Assembly: GCF_009765875.1 (NCBI RefSeq)
Contig: NZ_LMUP01000008.1
Span: forward strand, 301,776 to 365,775
Direction of reading: 5' to 3'
DNA: 64,000 nucleotides
DNA from: Pedobacter sp. L105
Lineage (GTDB): Bacteria; Bacteroidota; Bacteroidia; Sphingobacteriales; Sphingobacteriaceae
The notes under the pieces: model-generated
Databases searched by the model: none
What the model saw: only the letters and a program-made list of their open reading frames with translations
Told to the model about the DNA's origin: nothing
Program-made: the position numbers and the translations under genes
Shown here: positions 42,554 through 51,631 of the stretch, one piece after another
How positions within the stretch are numbered: the stretch's first letter is position 1
Layout: every line of letters starts with the position of its first letter

Positions 42554-44533
42554 ATGATGCACTTCGACCGTAAGGATAAAGACGACAGTACCCTATTGGC
42601 ATTGTACAAACAACTGCTTTATCCAAGGATGGTCGAAGATAAAATGCTCATCCTGCTGAGGCAGGGACGCATAGGGAAATGGTTTTCTGGCATAGGCCAG
42701 GAAGCTATTGCCGTAGGTGCTACTTTAGCCATGAATAAGGACGAGTATATTTTGCCTATGCACAGGAACCTTGGCGTTTTTACCAGTCGTGATATTCCAT
42801 TGAAAAAATTAATGGCGCAGTGGCAGGGTAAAATCTCCGGCTTTACCAAAGGCAGGGACAGGTCTTTTCATTTCGGTACACAAGAACACAAGATCATCGG
42901 GATGATCTCTCATCTGGGCCCGCAGCTGGCACTTGCTGATGGAATTGCCCTGGCAGACCTGATTGCGGGAAAACAAAAAGCTACCCTGGTATTTACAGGT
43001 GAAGGCGCTACCAGTGAAGGTGATTTCCATGAAGCGCTGAATGTTGCCGCCGTATGGAACCTCCCTGTGATTTTCCTGATCGAAAACAACGGCTACGGAC
43101 TCTCCACTCCCATTACCGAACAGTTTAATTGCGCGCATTTAAAGGACAAAGCCATTGGTTATGGGATGGAAGGTATTCAGATAAACGGCAATAACATCCT
43201 GGAAGTTTATGATACCATTACCCGTTTGGCCGAAAATATGCGCGTAAATCCCAAACCTGTGCTGCTGGAATGTTTAACTTTCAGAATGCGTGGACATGAA
43301 GAAGCCTCGGGAACAAAGTATGTTCCTTCGCAGCTCTTTGAAGAATGGCAACTGAAAGATCCTGTGAAAACCTTTGAAAACTACCTTTTTGAACAAGGAG
43401 TATTGACTGATGAATTACTTTATCAAATTAAAATAGCATTTAAGAAAGGGATCGAAGAGGAAGTTGAACTGGCCTTTCAGGAAGAGGAGCCAGTATCTGA
43501 TTTGGCTGCTGAACTGGAAGATATGTATCATCCTTTTACGCCAAAGCTAATTCCCGCCAGTGGAGACACAACCGAACTACGGTATATTGATGCCATCAGT
43601 GATGGACTCCGGACAGGTATGCAACGCTACCCAAACTTGGTGATCATGGGTCAGGATATCGCCGAATATGGCGGTGCTTTTAAAATTACTGCTGGCTTTG
43701 TGGAAGAATTTGGCAAAGCAAGGGTACGCAATACGCCTATCTGTGAATCCGCGATCATTGGTGCAGGACTGGGACTCTCCATCAATGGTTATAAAGCGAT
43801 AGTAGAAATGCAGTTTGCAGATTTCGTGACCTGTGGGTTTAACCAGATCGTGAATAACTTAGCCAAGACCTATTACAGATGGGGCGAGAAAGCTGATGTA
43901 GTGGTGCGTATGCCAACAGGGGCAGGGACTGGCGCAGGCCCTTTTCATTCCCAGAGCAATGAGGCCTGGTTTACCAAAACCCCGGGACTTAAAATTGTTT
44001 ATCCAGCCTTCCCTTACGAGGCTAAGGGATTATTATTGGCAGCTATTGAAGATCCTAACCCGGTTCTCTATTTTGAACATAAATACCTGTACAGAAGTTT
44101 AAGCGGACAAGTGCCTGCAGGCTATTACACCCTGGAGATCGGCAAAGCCAACGTACTGAAACAGGGGGAACAACTCACTATTATTACCTATGGCTTGGGT
44201 GTACACTGGTCACTGTCCTATCTGGATGATCACCCTGAGCTGTCGGTAACACTGATAGATCTTTGCAGTTTACAGCCATGGGACAAAGCCACAGTAACTG
44301 AAGCCGTAAAGGCAACCGGAAGGGTAGTCATCCTGCATGAGGATACGCTGAGCAGCGGCTTCGGTGCTGAAATTGCGGCATGGATTGGCGAACACTTATT
44401 TCAACACCTGGATGCCCCGGTGATGCGCTGTGCAAGTCTGGATACGGCCATCCCGATGAGTAAAATACTGGAAGATCAGTTTCTGGCCAAAAGCCGCCTT
44501 CACGAAACGATACAGAAACTACTGGCTTATTAG
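42554..44533 (+). CDS. fused alpha/beta E1 component of a 2-oxoacid dehydrogenase complex
   Basis: A thiamine-diphosphate-dependent E1 subunit in which alpha and beta chains are fused (659 residues). The alpha half has the ThDP loop GEGATSEGDFHEALN followed by FLIENN near residue 149. The beta half begins near 345 with LRYIDAISDGLRTGM and includes VMGQDIAEYGGAF-like block VIMGQDIAEYGGA and MPTGAGTGAGPFHSQS. The sequence is closest in type to branched-chain 2-oxoacid dehydrogenase E1, but pyruvate or other 2-oxoacids cannot be excluded. E2 and E3 are not nearby. It follows the LUD protein gene with no gap, which suggests a link between lactate/2-oxoacid oxidation and the complex. ATGATG at the start leaves a one-codon ambiguity. 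Confidence 0.9.
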   Translation: MMHFDRKDKDDSTLLALYKQLLYPRMVEDKMLILLRQGRIGKWFSGIGQEAIAVGATLAMNKDEYILPMHRNLGVFTSRDIPLKKLMAQWQGKISGFTKGRDRSFHFGTQEHKIIGMISHLGPQLALADGIALADLIAGKQKATLVFTGEGATSEGDFHEALNVAAVWNLPVIFLIENNGYGLSTPITEQFNCAHLKDKAIGYGMEGIQINGNNILEVYDTITRLAENMRVNPKPVLLECLTFRMRGHEEASGTKYVPSQLFEEWQLKDPVKTFENYLFEQGVLTDELLYQIKIAFKKGIEEEVELAFQEEEPVSDLAAELEDMYHPFTPKLIPASGDTTELRYIDAISDGLRTGMQRYPNLVIMGQDIAEYGGAFKITAGFVEEFGKARVRNTPICESAIIGAGLGLSINGYKAIVEMQFADFVTCGFNQIVNNLAKTYYRWGEKADVVVRMPTGAGTGAGPFHSQSNEAWFTKTPGLKIVYPAFPYEAKGLLLAAIEDPNPVLYFEHKYLYRSLSGQVPAGYYTLEIGKANVLKQGEQLTIITYGLGVHWSLSYLDDHPELSVTLIDLCSLQPWDKATVTEAVKATGRVVILHEDTLSSGFGAEIAAWIGEHLFQHLDAPVMRCASLDTAIPMSKILEDQFLAKSRLHETIQKLLAY

Positions 44534-44588
44534 CTTCATTGGCACGATAATGGCCTGCTCCATAACATCAACCATTCACGAAAATGTT

Positions 44589-45410
44589 ATGAAGACCCTC
44601 CATTTACTAAATTTAGGCCTTTTACTGTTTACTATGGAGAGTTGTAATTACTTCAAGTCTACCCATCCGCAGGCAGAGATGTCTTCCGAACAGGGATCGA
44701 CGGGGATGAACGAAAAAACTATACTTGAGTTTTCAGTAAACGCAGATAATAACCTTAAAAATTTCAAAAAAGAACTAAGCCTTGTTTACCAGTCCGGTGA
44801 TTTTTCCATGTACGCAGAAAAGTACAGCGGAAATGATAGTACCCTGGTCTATAAAACCTACGCTGATAACGGAAACATCAGTAGCACCATCAAAAATTAT
44901 TATTTTAAAAAAGACAGCCTGATCCTGGTTACGGAAAGCGATAAGGTTATGAATGCTGAAGGTGACGTTTTTAAAGATGTACGTACCTATATGCGAAATA
45001 ATGTAGCTTTCAGGATGGACAGCCGAACGGCAAGTTCTTCAGCAGCGATACATACACTTCCCTACCTGCTGATCCAGCCGGTTGACAACAAATATCCCGA
45101 TGCCAATTATGAAGATGATATCAAAGGCCTCAATGATGCCATTATGGGCAAGGATAAATTTGAAATGGTATTTGATAATATCACTACTTATCCCGAGGCA
45201 CATTATATCAATCTAAAAAGCAAAAACAGGAGCAATTATAAGGCTAGCCTGCTGGTGAATACCAAAGATGCATTTATAGACAGCCTGTTAAATACCCCTC
45301 TGACTTTTAAAGATGAAAAGCTGCGATTGAACTGGAAAATTGTAGACAAAGAAGCAGTTTATGTGCCGGTAGCGGATACCACTACTTCGGCCAGCGGGCT
45401 AAACAAGTAA
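44589..45410 (+). CDS. putative lipoprotein, unknown function
   Basis: A 273-residue exported protein. The N-terminus MKTLHLLNLGLLLFTMESC is a lipoprotein-type signal with Cys 19 as a lipidation candidate, although the lipobox (MES-C) is not canonical. The remainder is hydrophilic with alternating beta-like segments such as TLVYKTYADNGNISSTI and the phrase FRMDSRTASSSAAI. I do not recognise a family. The start at 44589 is chosen because it opens the signal peptide. The 3' end overlaps the convergent SprT-like gene by 52 bases. It is downstream of the E1 gene and may be a separate unit. Confidence 0.65.
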   Translation: MKTLHLLNLGLLLFTMESCNYFKSTHPQAEMSSEQGSTGMNEKTILEFSVNADNNLKNFKKELSLVYQSGDFSMYAEKYSGNDSTLVYKTYADNGNISSTIKNYYFKKDSLILVTESDKVMNAEGDVFKDVRTYMRNNVAFRMDSRTASSSAAIHTLPYLLIQPVDNKYPDANYEDDIKGLNDAIMGKDKFEMVFDNITTYPEAHYINLKSKNRSNYKASLLVNTKDAFIDSLLNTPLTFKDEKLRLNWKIVDKEAVYVPVADTTTSASGLNK

Positions 45411-45973
45411 ATATTACCATTATCCAGACATTCACACCTGAAACGTTTCCTCAGTTGATCTCCTTTTTTGAACCTGCGACCATCTTTAATGGTAAAAACC
45501 GTATTCCTTGGTAATTCCTCCAGCCTGGAATGATCTGGTGAAAAATCATATTGTTTCAACGCCCGGGACAACCTTAAATCAGTACAACTCGATGCAGAGG
45601 GATTGTTCAGATAGGTAATGATCACGGTCTGCAGTTCCTGCGGAAATACCTGCTGTTCCAGAAAGGGCGTCATCATTCTTTTAAAATTGCGCTTCCATTC
45701 CTCCCCATGCGGTTTTACCTTATTTTTATGGTCGTTCCAGGTGAGCAAATGCGCAAATTCATGAACGGTTGTCACCAGGAAAGCATATCTGTTCAGGTTA
45801 TTGTTCACGGATATCTTGTGTCCCAGCTTCTGGAAAGGGTGCCGGTAATCACCCAGCTTAGTGGCCCTGCTTTTGGATATTTTAAATTCACATTGAAAAT
45901 AGTCAATCCATTTAGCAATCACGGGGGCTGCTTCAGGAGGCATATACTGTGCTAAAATAGTAGATTTTTCCAC
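45359..45973 (-). CDS. SprT-like zinc metallopeptidase-fold protein
   Basis: A 204-residue cytoplasmic protein with HEFAHLLTWNDHKNK near residue 70, the zinc motif HExxH plus a further His in VKPHGEEWK of the SprT-like (SPRTN) family. The C-terminal part has VFTIKDGRRFKKGDQLRKRFRCEC, as in Bacteroidota members. SPRTN relatives degrade DNA-protein crosslinks, but the role of bacterial SprT-like proteins is not established. Its 3' end overlaps the convergent lipoprotein gene by 52 bases. feoB ends 18 bases upstream of its own end in the same orientation: its start (45973) lies 18 bases after the feoB stop at 45992. Confidence 0.8.
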   Translation of the reverse strand: MEKSTILAQYMPPEAAPVIAKWIDYFQCEFKISKSRATKLGDYRHPFQKLGHKISVNNNLNRYAFLVTTVHEFAHLLTWNDHKNKVKPHGEEWKRNFKRMMTPFLEQQVFPQELQTVIITYLNNPSASSCTDLRLSRALKQYDFSPDHSRLEELPRNTVFTIKDGRRFKKGDQLRKRFRCECLDNGNIYLFSPLAEVVVSATGT

Positions 45974-45991
45974 AGCTCTAAGGTAAAGAAT

Positions 45992-48106
45992 TTACTTCAA
46001 CAATTGATAGGCAATTAAGCTGGCCACATAGGCGAGCCCGGTCATGTAAGCGAGCTGGATAGCCGGCCATTTCCAGGTTTTTGTTTCCCTGTAAACCACG
46101 GCTACAGTACTCATACATTGCATGGCAAAGGCATAGAAAAGCATCAGTGAAAAGCCGGTTGCAAAAGTAAACAGGGGAAGTCCTGTATGGGCATTGGTGG
46201 CTACGCTCATTTTCTGGCGTATAGTCCCTGTATTCTCTGCACCGTTGTCTACACTATAAATGGTAGCCATTGTTCCTACAAATGCTTCACGGGCCGCAAA
46301 TGAAGTGATCAGGGCAATGCCTATCTTCCAGTCGTAACCCAAAGGCCTGATCACAGGTTCTATGGTGTGCCCTAAGATACCAGCATAGGAATTTTCCAGC
46401 TTTTCTGCGGCTTTGTCCCTTTCAATCGTACTTACCTGTGTACTGTCTTTTTTAATTTCCAGCTGTGTATATTTCTGTTCTATTTTCTGGAAACGATCAG
46501 ACGGGCCATAGGAAGCCATTACCCACAATACAATGGAGATGGCAATGATCACCTTACCCGCTTCAAAAACAAAAGTTTTTGCCTTATCATACATGGTAAA
46601 AATTACATTCTTCCATCTTGGCATCCTGTACACAGGCAATTCCATGATAAAATAAGACTTCTCTTTGGCCTTGATCAGGAAGTTCATTACAAAAGCAACG
46701 GTCATAGCCGCCAATATGCTGATCAGGTACATACCCATTAAAGCCAGGGCCTGCATACTGATAAAACCAAATACTTTTTGGTTAGGGATGATCAGTGAAA
46801 TCAGTAATGTATATACGGGAAGCCTTGCAGAGCAGCTTACCAGTGGAGAGATCATAATAGTGATGATCCTGTCTTTCCAGTTTTCAATGGTACGGGCACT
46901 CATAATGGAAGGCACGGCACAAGCCAGACTGCCGATCATCGGTACAACAGATCTGCCGCTCAGGCCAAACTTCCTCATGATCTTGTCCATCATAAAGGTA
47001 ACCCTGGCCATATATCCTGTATCTTCCAATATGGAGATGAAGGCAAAAAGAATAGCAATCTGGGGAATAAATATCACGATACCACCTAAACCGGCAACCA
47101 CACCGTCCAGCATCAGGTCGGTTAGCATCCCCGCAGGAAGGTGTGCATGTCCAAAGGCAGTCAGCCAAACAAATGATTCTTCAATCAGTTCCATTGGATA
47201 GGCTGCCCATGAAAATATAGCGTTAAAAACAAAAAGCAGGATGCCGAGGAAAATAAAAAATCCCCAGAAACGATTGGTTAAAACGGAGTCTATTTTGTCA
47301 CTGAAGACAAATTTCTTTGCCGCACCGGTATCTTCTATAACCCCAGAAAGTACGGTACTTAAATATCTATAGCGGGCAATGGTCTCTGCTGCCTGTAATT
47401 TGGAAGATTCAAAATGATGTGACCTTTCAATATGCTCAAATTGTTCGTATTGATGGGTGTAACTTTCCAGATGTTCATGCTGGTGCAGCAGTTGCAGCGC
47501 CAGGTAATCGTTATCTGTATGAACAAGCTCTTTCACTTCATGAATAGCCTCAGCAGCAAGCATATTCATATCTGCGCCCTTTACCTGGGTAGCTAAAGTA
47601 GTGGTATTGGCAATAGCCTGTTTCAGCTGATCCAGCCCGGTTTTACTTCGCGCAGAAATGCCTACTACTTGTACACCCAAACGCTCAGAAAGTTTATCAA
47701 TATTGACATTGATCCCCTCTTTTTTTGCCATGTCCATCATATTCAGGACCAGCAATACGGGAATCTGTAAATCTGCTACCTGAGAATACAGCAATAAATT
47801 TCTGCGAAGGTTTGTTGCGTCGGCAATAACCACAATGATATCAGGGTGACTTGAGTTATGGGTATCTGCAAGTACCTGGAAAACGATACTCTCATCCCTG
47901 CTCTTAGGGTATAAACTATAAGTGCCGGGAAGGTCAATGACTTCAGCTTGCAGCGTTGGGTTTAACTTGCAAAAGCCTACTTTTTTATCTACTGTAATAC
48001 CCGGAAAATTACCAATCTTTTGATTTAACCCTGTAAGCAGGTTAAACAAGGTTGATTTCCCTGTATTAGGGTTACCGACCAACGCAATTTTAATAGGAGA
48101 AGCCAA
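45992..48106 (-). CDS. feoB: ferrous iron transport protein FeoB
   Basis: FeoB imports Fe2+ through the inner membrane. The N-terminal G domain has GNPNTGKSTLFN (G1, residues 11-22), DLPGTYSLYP (G3) and NMMD (G4). The C-terminal membrane part has two Gate domains with about eleven hydrophobic segments, including the conserved Cys in SPLVSCSARLPVYTLLI and a second gate near the end with FAAREAFVG. The total is 704 residues. Odd is a His-rich stretch in the linker after the G domain, with seven His between residues 208 and 231. feoA precedes it by 6 bases. Confidence 0.96.
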   Translation of the reverse strand: MASPIKIALVGNPNTGKSTLFNLLTGLNQKIGNFPGITVDKKVGFCKLNPTLQAEVIDLPGTYSLYPKSRDESIVFQVLADTHNSSHPDIIVVIADATNLRRNLLLYSQVADLQIPVLLVLNMMDMAKKEGINVNIDKLSERLGVQVVGISARSKTGLDQLKQAIANTTTLATQVKGADMNMLAAEAIHEVKELVHTDNDYLALQLLHQHEHLESYTHQYEQFEHIERSHHFESSKLQAAETIARYRYLSTVLSGVIEDTGAAKKFVFSDKIDSVLTNRFWGFFIFLGILLFVFNAIFSWAAYPMELIEESFVWLTAFGHAHLPAGMLTDLMLDGVVAGLGGIVIFIPQIAILFAFISILEDTGYMARVTFMMDKIMRKFGLSGRSVVPMIGSLACAVPSIMSARTIENWKDRIITIMISPLVSCSARLPVYTLLISLIIPNQKVFGFISMQALALMGMYLISILAAMTVAFVMNFLIKAKEKSYFIMELPVYRMPRWKNVIFTMYDKAKTFVFEAGKVIIAISIVLWVMASYGPSDRFQKIEQKYTQLEIKKDSTQVSTIERDKAAEKLENSYAGILGHTIEPVIRPLGYDWKIGIALITSFAAREAFVGTMATIYSVDNGAENTGTIRQKMSVATNAHTGLPLFTFATGFSLMLFYAFAMQCMSTVAVVYRETKTWKWPAIQLAYMTGLAYVASLIAYQLLK

Positions 48107-48112
48107 GGTATT

Positions 48113-48328
48113 TTAAGAAATAATGATCACAGAAGCTTCGTTTTTACGTAAACAAAGCTGATAACCTGCCACACGGATAGCAATAGGATCGCCCAGTGGT
48201 GCAAAACGTTCTACTTCCACCATCTCCCCGGGAAGGCAACCCATTTCCATCAATTTCACCGACATTTCTAAATCTGTAAATGCTACAATAGTGCCACGTT
48301 CCCCTGGATTCAACTGCGAAAGTTTCAT
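48113..48328 (-). CDS. feoA: ferrous iron transport protein A
   Basis: FeoA is a small SH3-like cytoplasmic partner of FeoB. The start MKLSQLNPGERGTIVAF and the block LMEMGCLPGEMVEVERFAPLGDPIAIRVAGYQLCLR are typical for the family. Length 71 residues. It begins the feoAB operon, ending 6 bases before feoB. The region upstream (48329-48431) is AT-rich and holds no clear Fur-like palindrome that I could pick out by eye. Confidence 0.95.
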   Translation of the reverse strand: MKLSQLNPGERGTIVAFTDLEMSVKLMEMGCLPGEMVEVERFAPLGDPIAIRVAGYQLCLRKNEASVIIIS

Positions 48329-48431
48329 ATCTTTAATTAGGCGGCAATTTAGACTTTATCAATAATAAATCCAAATAAAGAAGAGTTTATCCGCTATAGA
48401 TATGATGTTGGCATTACATTCAGCCTGCTTC

Positions 48432-51335
48432 TTAGCCGCCGCCATTACCGCCGCCACCAAAACCGCCTCCGCCGCCACCACCATTTCCTCCACCACCAAA
48501 GCCTCCGCCGCCACCGCCGTTTCCACCACCGCCAAAACCGCCGCCTCTGCGTTCGCCCGGCTCTCTGTTTCCGCCTACATTCTTGCCGCCCATTTTATTC
48601 AGCGAATACGTGAAGGATAACAGGTAATATCTTTTCAGTACGTTATATCTTAAATCTGTAATTGCCGTATTGGTAGCTGTTCTGGTAATGCCCTGGTTCT
48701 GGTTGAGTAAATCGTTCACAGCTATTTTAAACATCCCTCTGTTGTTAAAAAACTGCTTACTGATAAAAGCATTCATAATGGTGTAATGCGTATCATAAGA
48801 AGGCCCCCCGCCTGTATTCTGATAATAATCTACATCTGTAGACACCCTGAAATTACCCGGGAACATATAACTGATATCAATGGTTGGGTTTAAAGTGTAA
48901 TAAGTAGTATTGCTGCTTGCCTGTGCAGAATAAGTAGCCCTGTTAAATGATCCGGCTATGGCCGCTGTCATATCCAGCTTATCCATAGAGGAAACCAATC
49001 TGTATTTATTGGTCAGGGTTAAGTTATTGGTGATATTGCTGATATCATTGGTTTCGTTGGCCCCTCTTGCATAAGTACCTCCAAAATCAATGTTAAAGTT
49101 TAGTTTATTATCCTTTACAACCGGCACGCCTAAAGAGGTACCCAATGTACCTGAAAACACACCGTGAACATTGATCGGGGTAATCTCAAATTTACCTGAA
49201 TTTGGGTTAGTTGGATCATCAATCAGCTTGCTGTCGTTTCCAAACCCATTAAAGGTCTGCGTTAAATTTCCGTATATAAATAAAGAACGGGAATGCGCGA
49301 CATCAAAGTTATTGTATAAAAACGTCAGGTTGTTGTTAAATGAAGGTTTTAGGTTTGGGTTACCAATAGGAACGCTGACCGTATTGGTATTATCGGCAAT
49401 GGGTTGAATCTGTGAAATAGATGGCTGTACAGTACTTCCGCGATACCTGATCACCAGACGTTTGGTCCTGCTGAAGCGATAGCGGTACACTGCACTTGGA
49501 ATCACATTGGTAAAGTTCTGTGAAAACACAGCACCTGTGGTCAGGTTATCATTTGACCGGTCGGTATTTTGCACTGCTACACCTATGTTGAGGTTAGAGT
49601 TTTTAGTAGTATTGGTTAAACTGGCGCCCACTGCATTGGTAAAAGTTTTATTCTCGTAAGTATTGCTATACGTCAGATCCGGCACATCATATAAATTCGT
49701 GATCGGATTAAAATTATATGTAGCCCGGTCACTGTTATCGTAATTATACCCATTTTGATAATTCAGTTCCAGATTCAGTGCTTTAGACAGCGGTTCTGTA
49801 TACACTAAACGGGCTGTATTACTGAAGGACTTGGCATTCTGGTTAAACAGCTGGTTGGTCAGTGCTGTTGATGATGAATCGGCATCTGTAGTGGTTAGGT
49901 TATTAATGTTGTTAAAATTCTTCGAATCACTATTGTTGATATTCGTATTCACATTCAGGGATATGGTACGGCCTCTTCTTTTGAACTTTTTCCGCAGGAG
50001 CAAAACATCAGCCAGTGTTGGCGCTGTAGTCCTGGTATTGAGGATCTGGCTTCCTATCGTTGTAGAATGCGCATAACTGTTTACATAACTGGTATTCTGG
50101 TTCAGGTCTGTTACAGAATAAGTAACCGTTGGCTGAATCCTGATGGAGGTGGTAGAATCGATCTTGGTATCCAGTAAAAAGTTAAAACGGTGGTTCGTTT
50201 TGTTGGTGGTACTGGTTAAATTCTGTTTGTTATTCGTTGTCACACCCTGACCCAGTAAATTTGTAATATCACTGGTCTGGTCATTAAACAGGGATGTTTT
50301 GTTAAAAAAGTAATTTGCAGAAAGTTTAGTTCCATTTTTGAACTCATTGGCATAATTTAAACCTGCAGCATCAGTAGTAGTAATTCCCTGTTGAGGGGCA
50401 CCATTACTTGCCGCCTGGCTAAAACGGCCGCCACCGGCATTACCGGCACCACCACCAGCACCAAAGTTCTGCTTATTTACATTGTTAAACTGCCCGATTA
50501 CCGACAGCTGCTGATTATCATTGAACTTATTTACATTCATGCTCACATCATAGCGGTTATCCGTTTCCGGGCCGTTATTGGTACCATAACCTGCACTGGT
50601 ATTTCCAAAATACCCATTCTTCATGTTCTTCTTCGTCGTAATGTTGATGATCTTTTCCCTGTTTCCATCATCCACCCCGGTAAACTGCGCCTGATCTGAC
50701 AGCAGGTCGATCACCTGCACTTTATCGATCATATCTGCGGGCAGGTTCTTGGTAGCCAGTAAAGGGTCGTTACCAAAGAAATCCTTACCGTCAATACGTA
50801 CCCTGGTTACGGTTTCTCCCTGTGCTTTGATAGAACCATCTTTGGCTACATCTACACCAGGTAGTTTTTTCAACACATCTTCCACCACTGCATTTTCCTT
50901 CACTTTATAAGCCGCTGCATCATATTCAATAGTATCGGTTTTTACTGTTACAGGAATTACAGCGCCTTTGATTTCTACTGTTTTCAAATTGAGCCCGCTG
51001 TTATCCATGGCCAGGTTACCCAGGTTGGCAGCAGGAGCTGCAGCTGTAACCGTAAAGGTTTTATTAAAATTTTTTAAACCGAGGTAAGCCACTGTTAAGC
51101 GGTAAGAGCCTGGCGCCAATCCGCCGATTTGAAAAGTACCATCATGGTTGGTATTAACTGCGGTAGCACTTGAATCCTGAAGATTTTTTACACCTACGGA
51201 AGCAAAGTCTATAGGCGACTGGTCTTTGGCATTCACCACTTTCCCGGTTACCGACCCATTTTTAGTTTGTGCAAACGAAGCAACGCTGATAAACAGGGAA
51301 AGGATCAGCAAGAGGTATTTAGTCGAAATCTTCAT
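48432..51335 (-). CDS. TonB-plug outer-membrane beta-barrel protein with glycine-rich tail
   Basis: A 967-residue outer-membrane protein. It has a signal peptide (1-22, ending ASFAQ), a carboxypeptidase-regulatory-like domain (about 27-105), a TonB-plug domain (about 135-235, with VEDVLKKLPGVDVAKDG and RVRIDGKDFFGNDP), and a barrel of the Bacteroidota OMP_b-brl type up to about residue 915. After the last barrel strand the chain continues with some 45 residues made of Gly and Asn with a few Phe and Arg (for example GGGFGGGGNGGG). Barrel proteins normally end in an aromatic residue, so this tail is unusual. It lies next to feoAB and in the same orientation, but a link to iron is not shown by sequence. 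Confidence 0.88.
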   Translation of the reverse strand: MKISTKYLLLILSLFISVASFAQTKNGSVTGKVVNAKDQSPIDFASVGVKNLQDSSATAVNTNHDGTFQIGGLAPGSYRLTVAYLGLKNFNKTFTVTAAAPAANLGNLAMDNSGLNLKTVEIKGAVIPVTVKTDTIEYDAAAYKVKENAVVEDVLKKLPGVDVAKDGSIKAQGETVTRVRIDGKDFFGNDPLLATKNLPADMIDKVQVIDLLSDQAQFTGVDDGNREKIINITTKKNMKNGYFGNTSAGYGTNNGPETDNRYDVSMNVNKFNDNQQLSVIGQFNNVNKQNFGAGGGAGNAGGGRFSQAASNGAPQQGITTTDAAGLNYANEFKNGTKLSANYFFNKTSLFNDQTSDITNLLGQGVTTNNKQNLTSTTNKTNHRFNFLLDTKIDSTTSIRIQPTVTYSVTDLNQNTSYVNSYAHSTTIGSQILNTRTTAPTLADVLLLRKKFKRRGRTISLNVNTNINNSDSKNFNNINNLTTTDADSSSTALTNQLFNQNAKSFSNTARLVYTEPLSKALNLELNYQNGYNYDNSDRATYNFNPITNLYDVPDLTYSNTYENKTFTNAVGASLTNTTKNSNLNIGVAVQNTDRSNDNLTTGAVFSQNFTNVIPSAVYRYRFSRTKRLVIRYRGSTVQPSISQIQPIADNTNTVSVPIGNPNLKPSFNNNLTFLYNNFDVAHSRSLFIYGNLTQTFNGFGNDSKLIDDPTNPNSGKFEITPINVHGVFSGTLGTSLGVPVVKDNKLNFNIDFGGTYARGANETNDISNITNNLTLTNKYRLVSSMDKLDMTAAIAGSFNRATYSAQASSNTTYYTLNPTIDISYMFPGNFRVSTDVDYYQNTGGGPSYDTHYTIMNAFISKQFFNNRGMFKIAVNDLLNQNQGITRTATNTAITDLRYNVLKRYYLLSFTYSLNKMGGKNVGGNREPGERRGGGFGGGGNGGGGGGFGGGGNGGGGGGGFGGGGNGGG

Positions 51336-51475
51336 GAAAAGTCAGGATATGTTTTAAATATATACATTCTCAGACTCCGTTCTATAGAAATAGTTTGTTT
51401 CAGACTGTTAAAAGAATAGTAACATTTTAAATACACCTCTTTTTTCGCCACAAACAGAAAGAAAAAAGGATGAAA

Positions 51476-51508
51476 ATAAAAAAAGCAGAAATTCTAAGAA
51501 TTTCTGCT
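51476..51508 (-). terminator. terminator of the gcvH-VanZ-lipoprotein unit
   Basis: On the minus strand AGCAGAAATTC pairs with GAATTTCTGCT (51498-51508 and 51484-51494), 11 bp with a 3-base loop and then a T-rich run (complement of 51473-51483). The stop codon of the small lipoprotein gene lies in the stem-loop. Confidence 0.88.
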
Positions 51509-51631
51509 GATATGATGTTGAGGATAAGTATTATAACTTACATGAGGGCAATGACATCCGCGTCTGAATATACCACAGCCACTCATCAGCCCTGCAAAAA
51601 GCAGGAAGAGTATACTAACTTTTAGTTTCAT
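51494..51631 (-). CDS. 45-residue lipoprotein with a Cys/His-rich mature part
   Basis: A short gene, easily overlooked. It reads MKLKVSILFLLFAGLMSGCG, a lipoprotein signal with lipobox M-S-G-C (Cys 19), then FRRGCHCPHVSYN and a His-rich end (PQHHISRNS). The mature part of only 27 residues has three Cys (the lipidated one and two in GCHC) and four His, so metal binding is imaginable but unproven. The ATG at 51631 overlaps the end of the VanZ-like gene by 17 bases in another frame, so translation is probably coupled. Its last codons form the stem of the terminator. I know no family for it. Confidence 0.7.
   Translation of the reverse strand: MKLKVSILFLLFAGLMSGCGIFRRGCHCPHVSYNTYPQHHISRNS

Noticed and set aside
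48402..48620. Plus-strand Ala/Thr-rich frame opposite the glycine tail
   Set aside because: It is a mirror image of the GC-rich glycine repeat on the other strand, with no independent signal.
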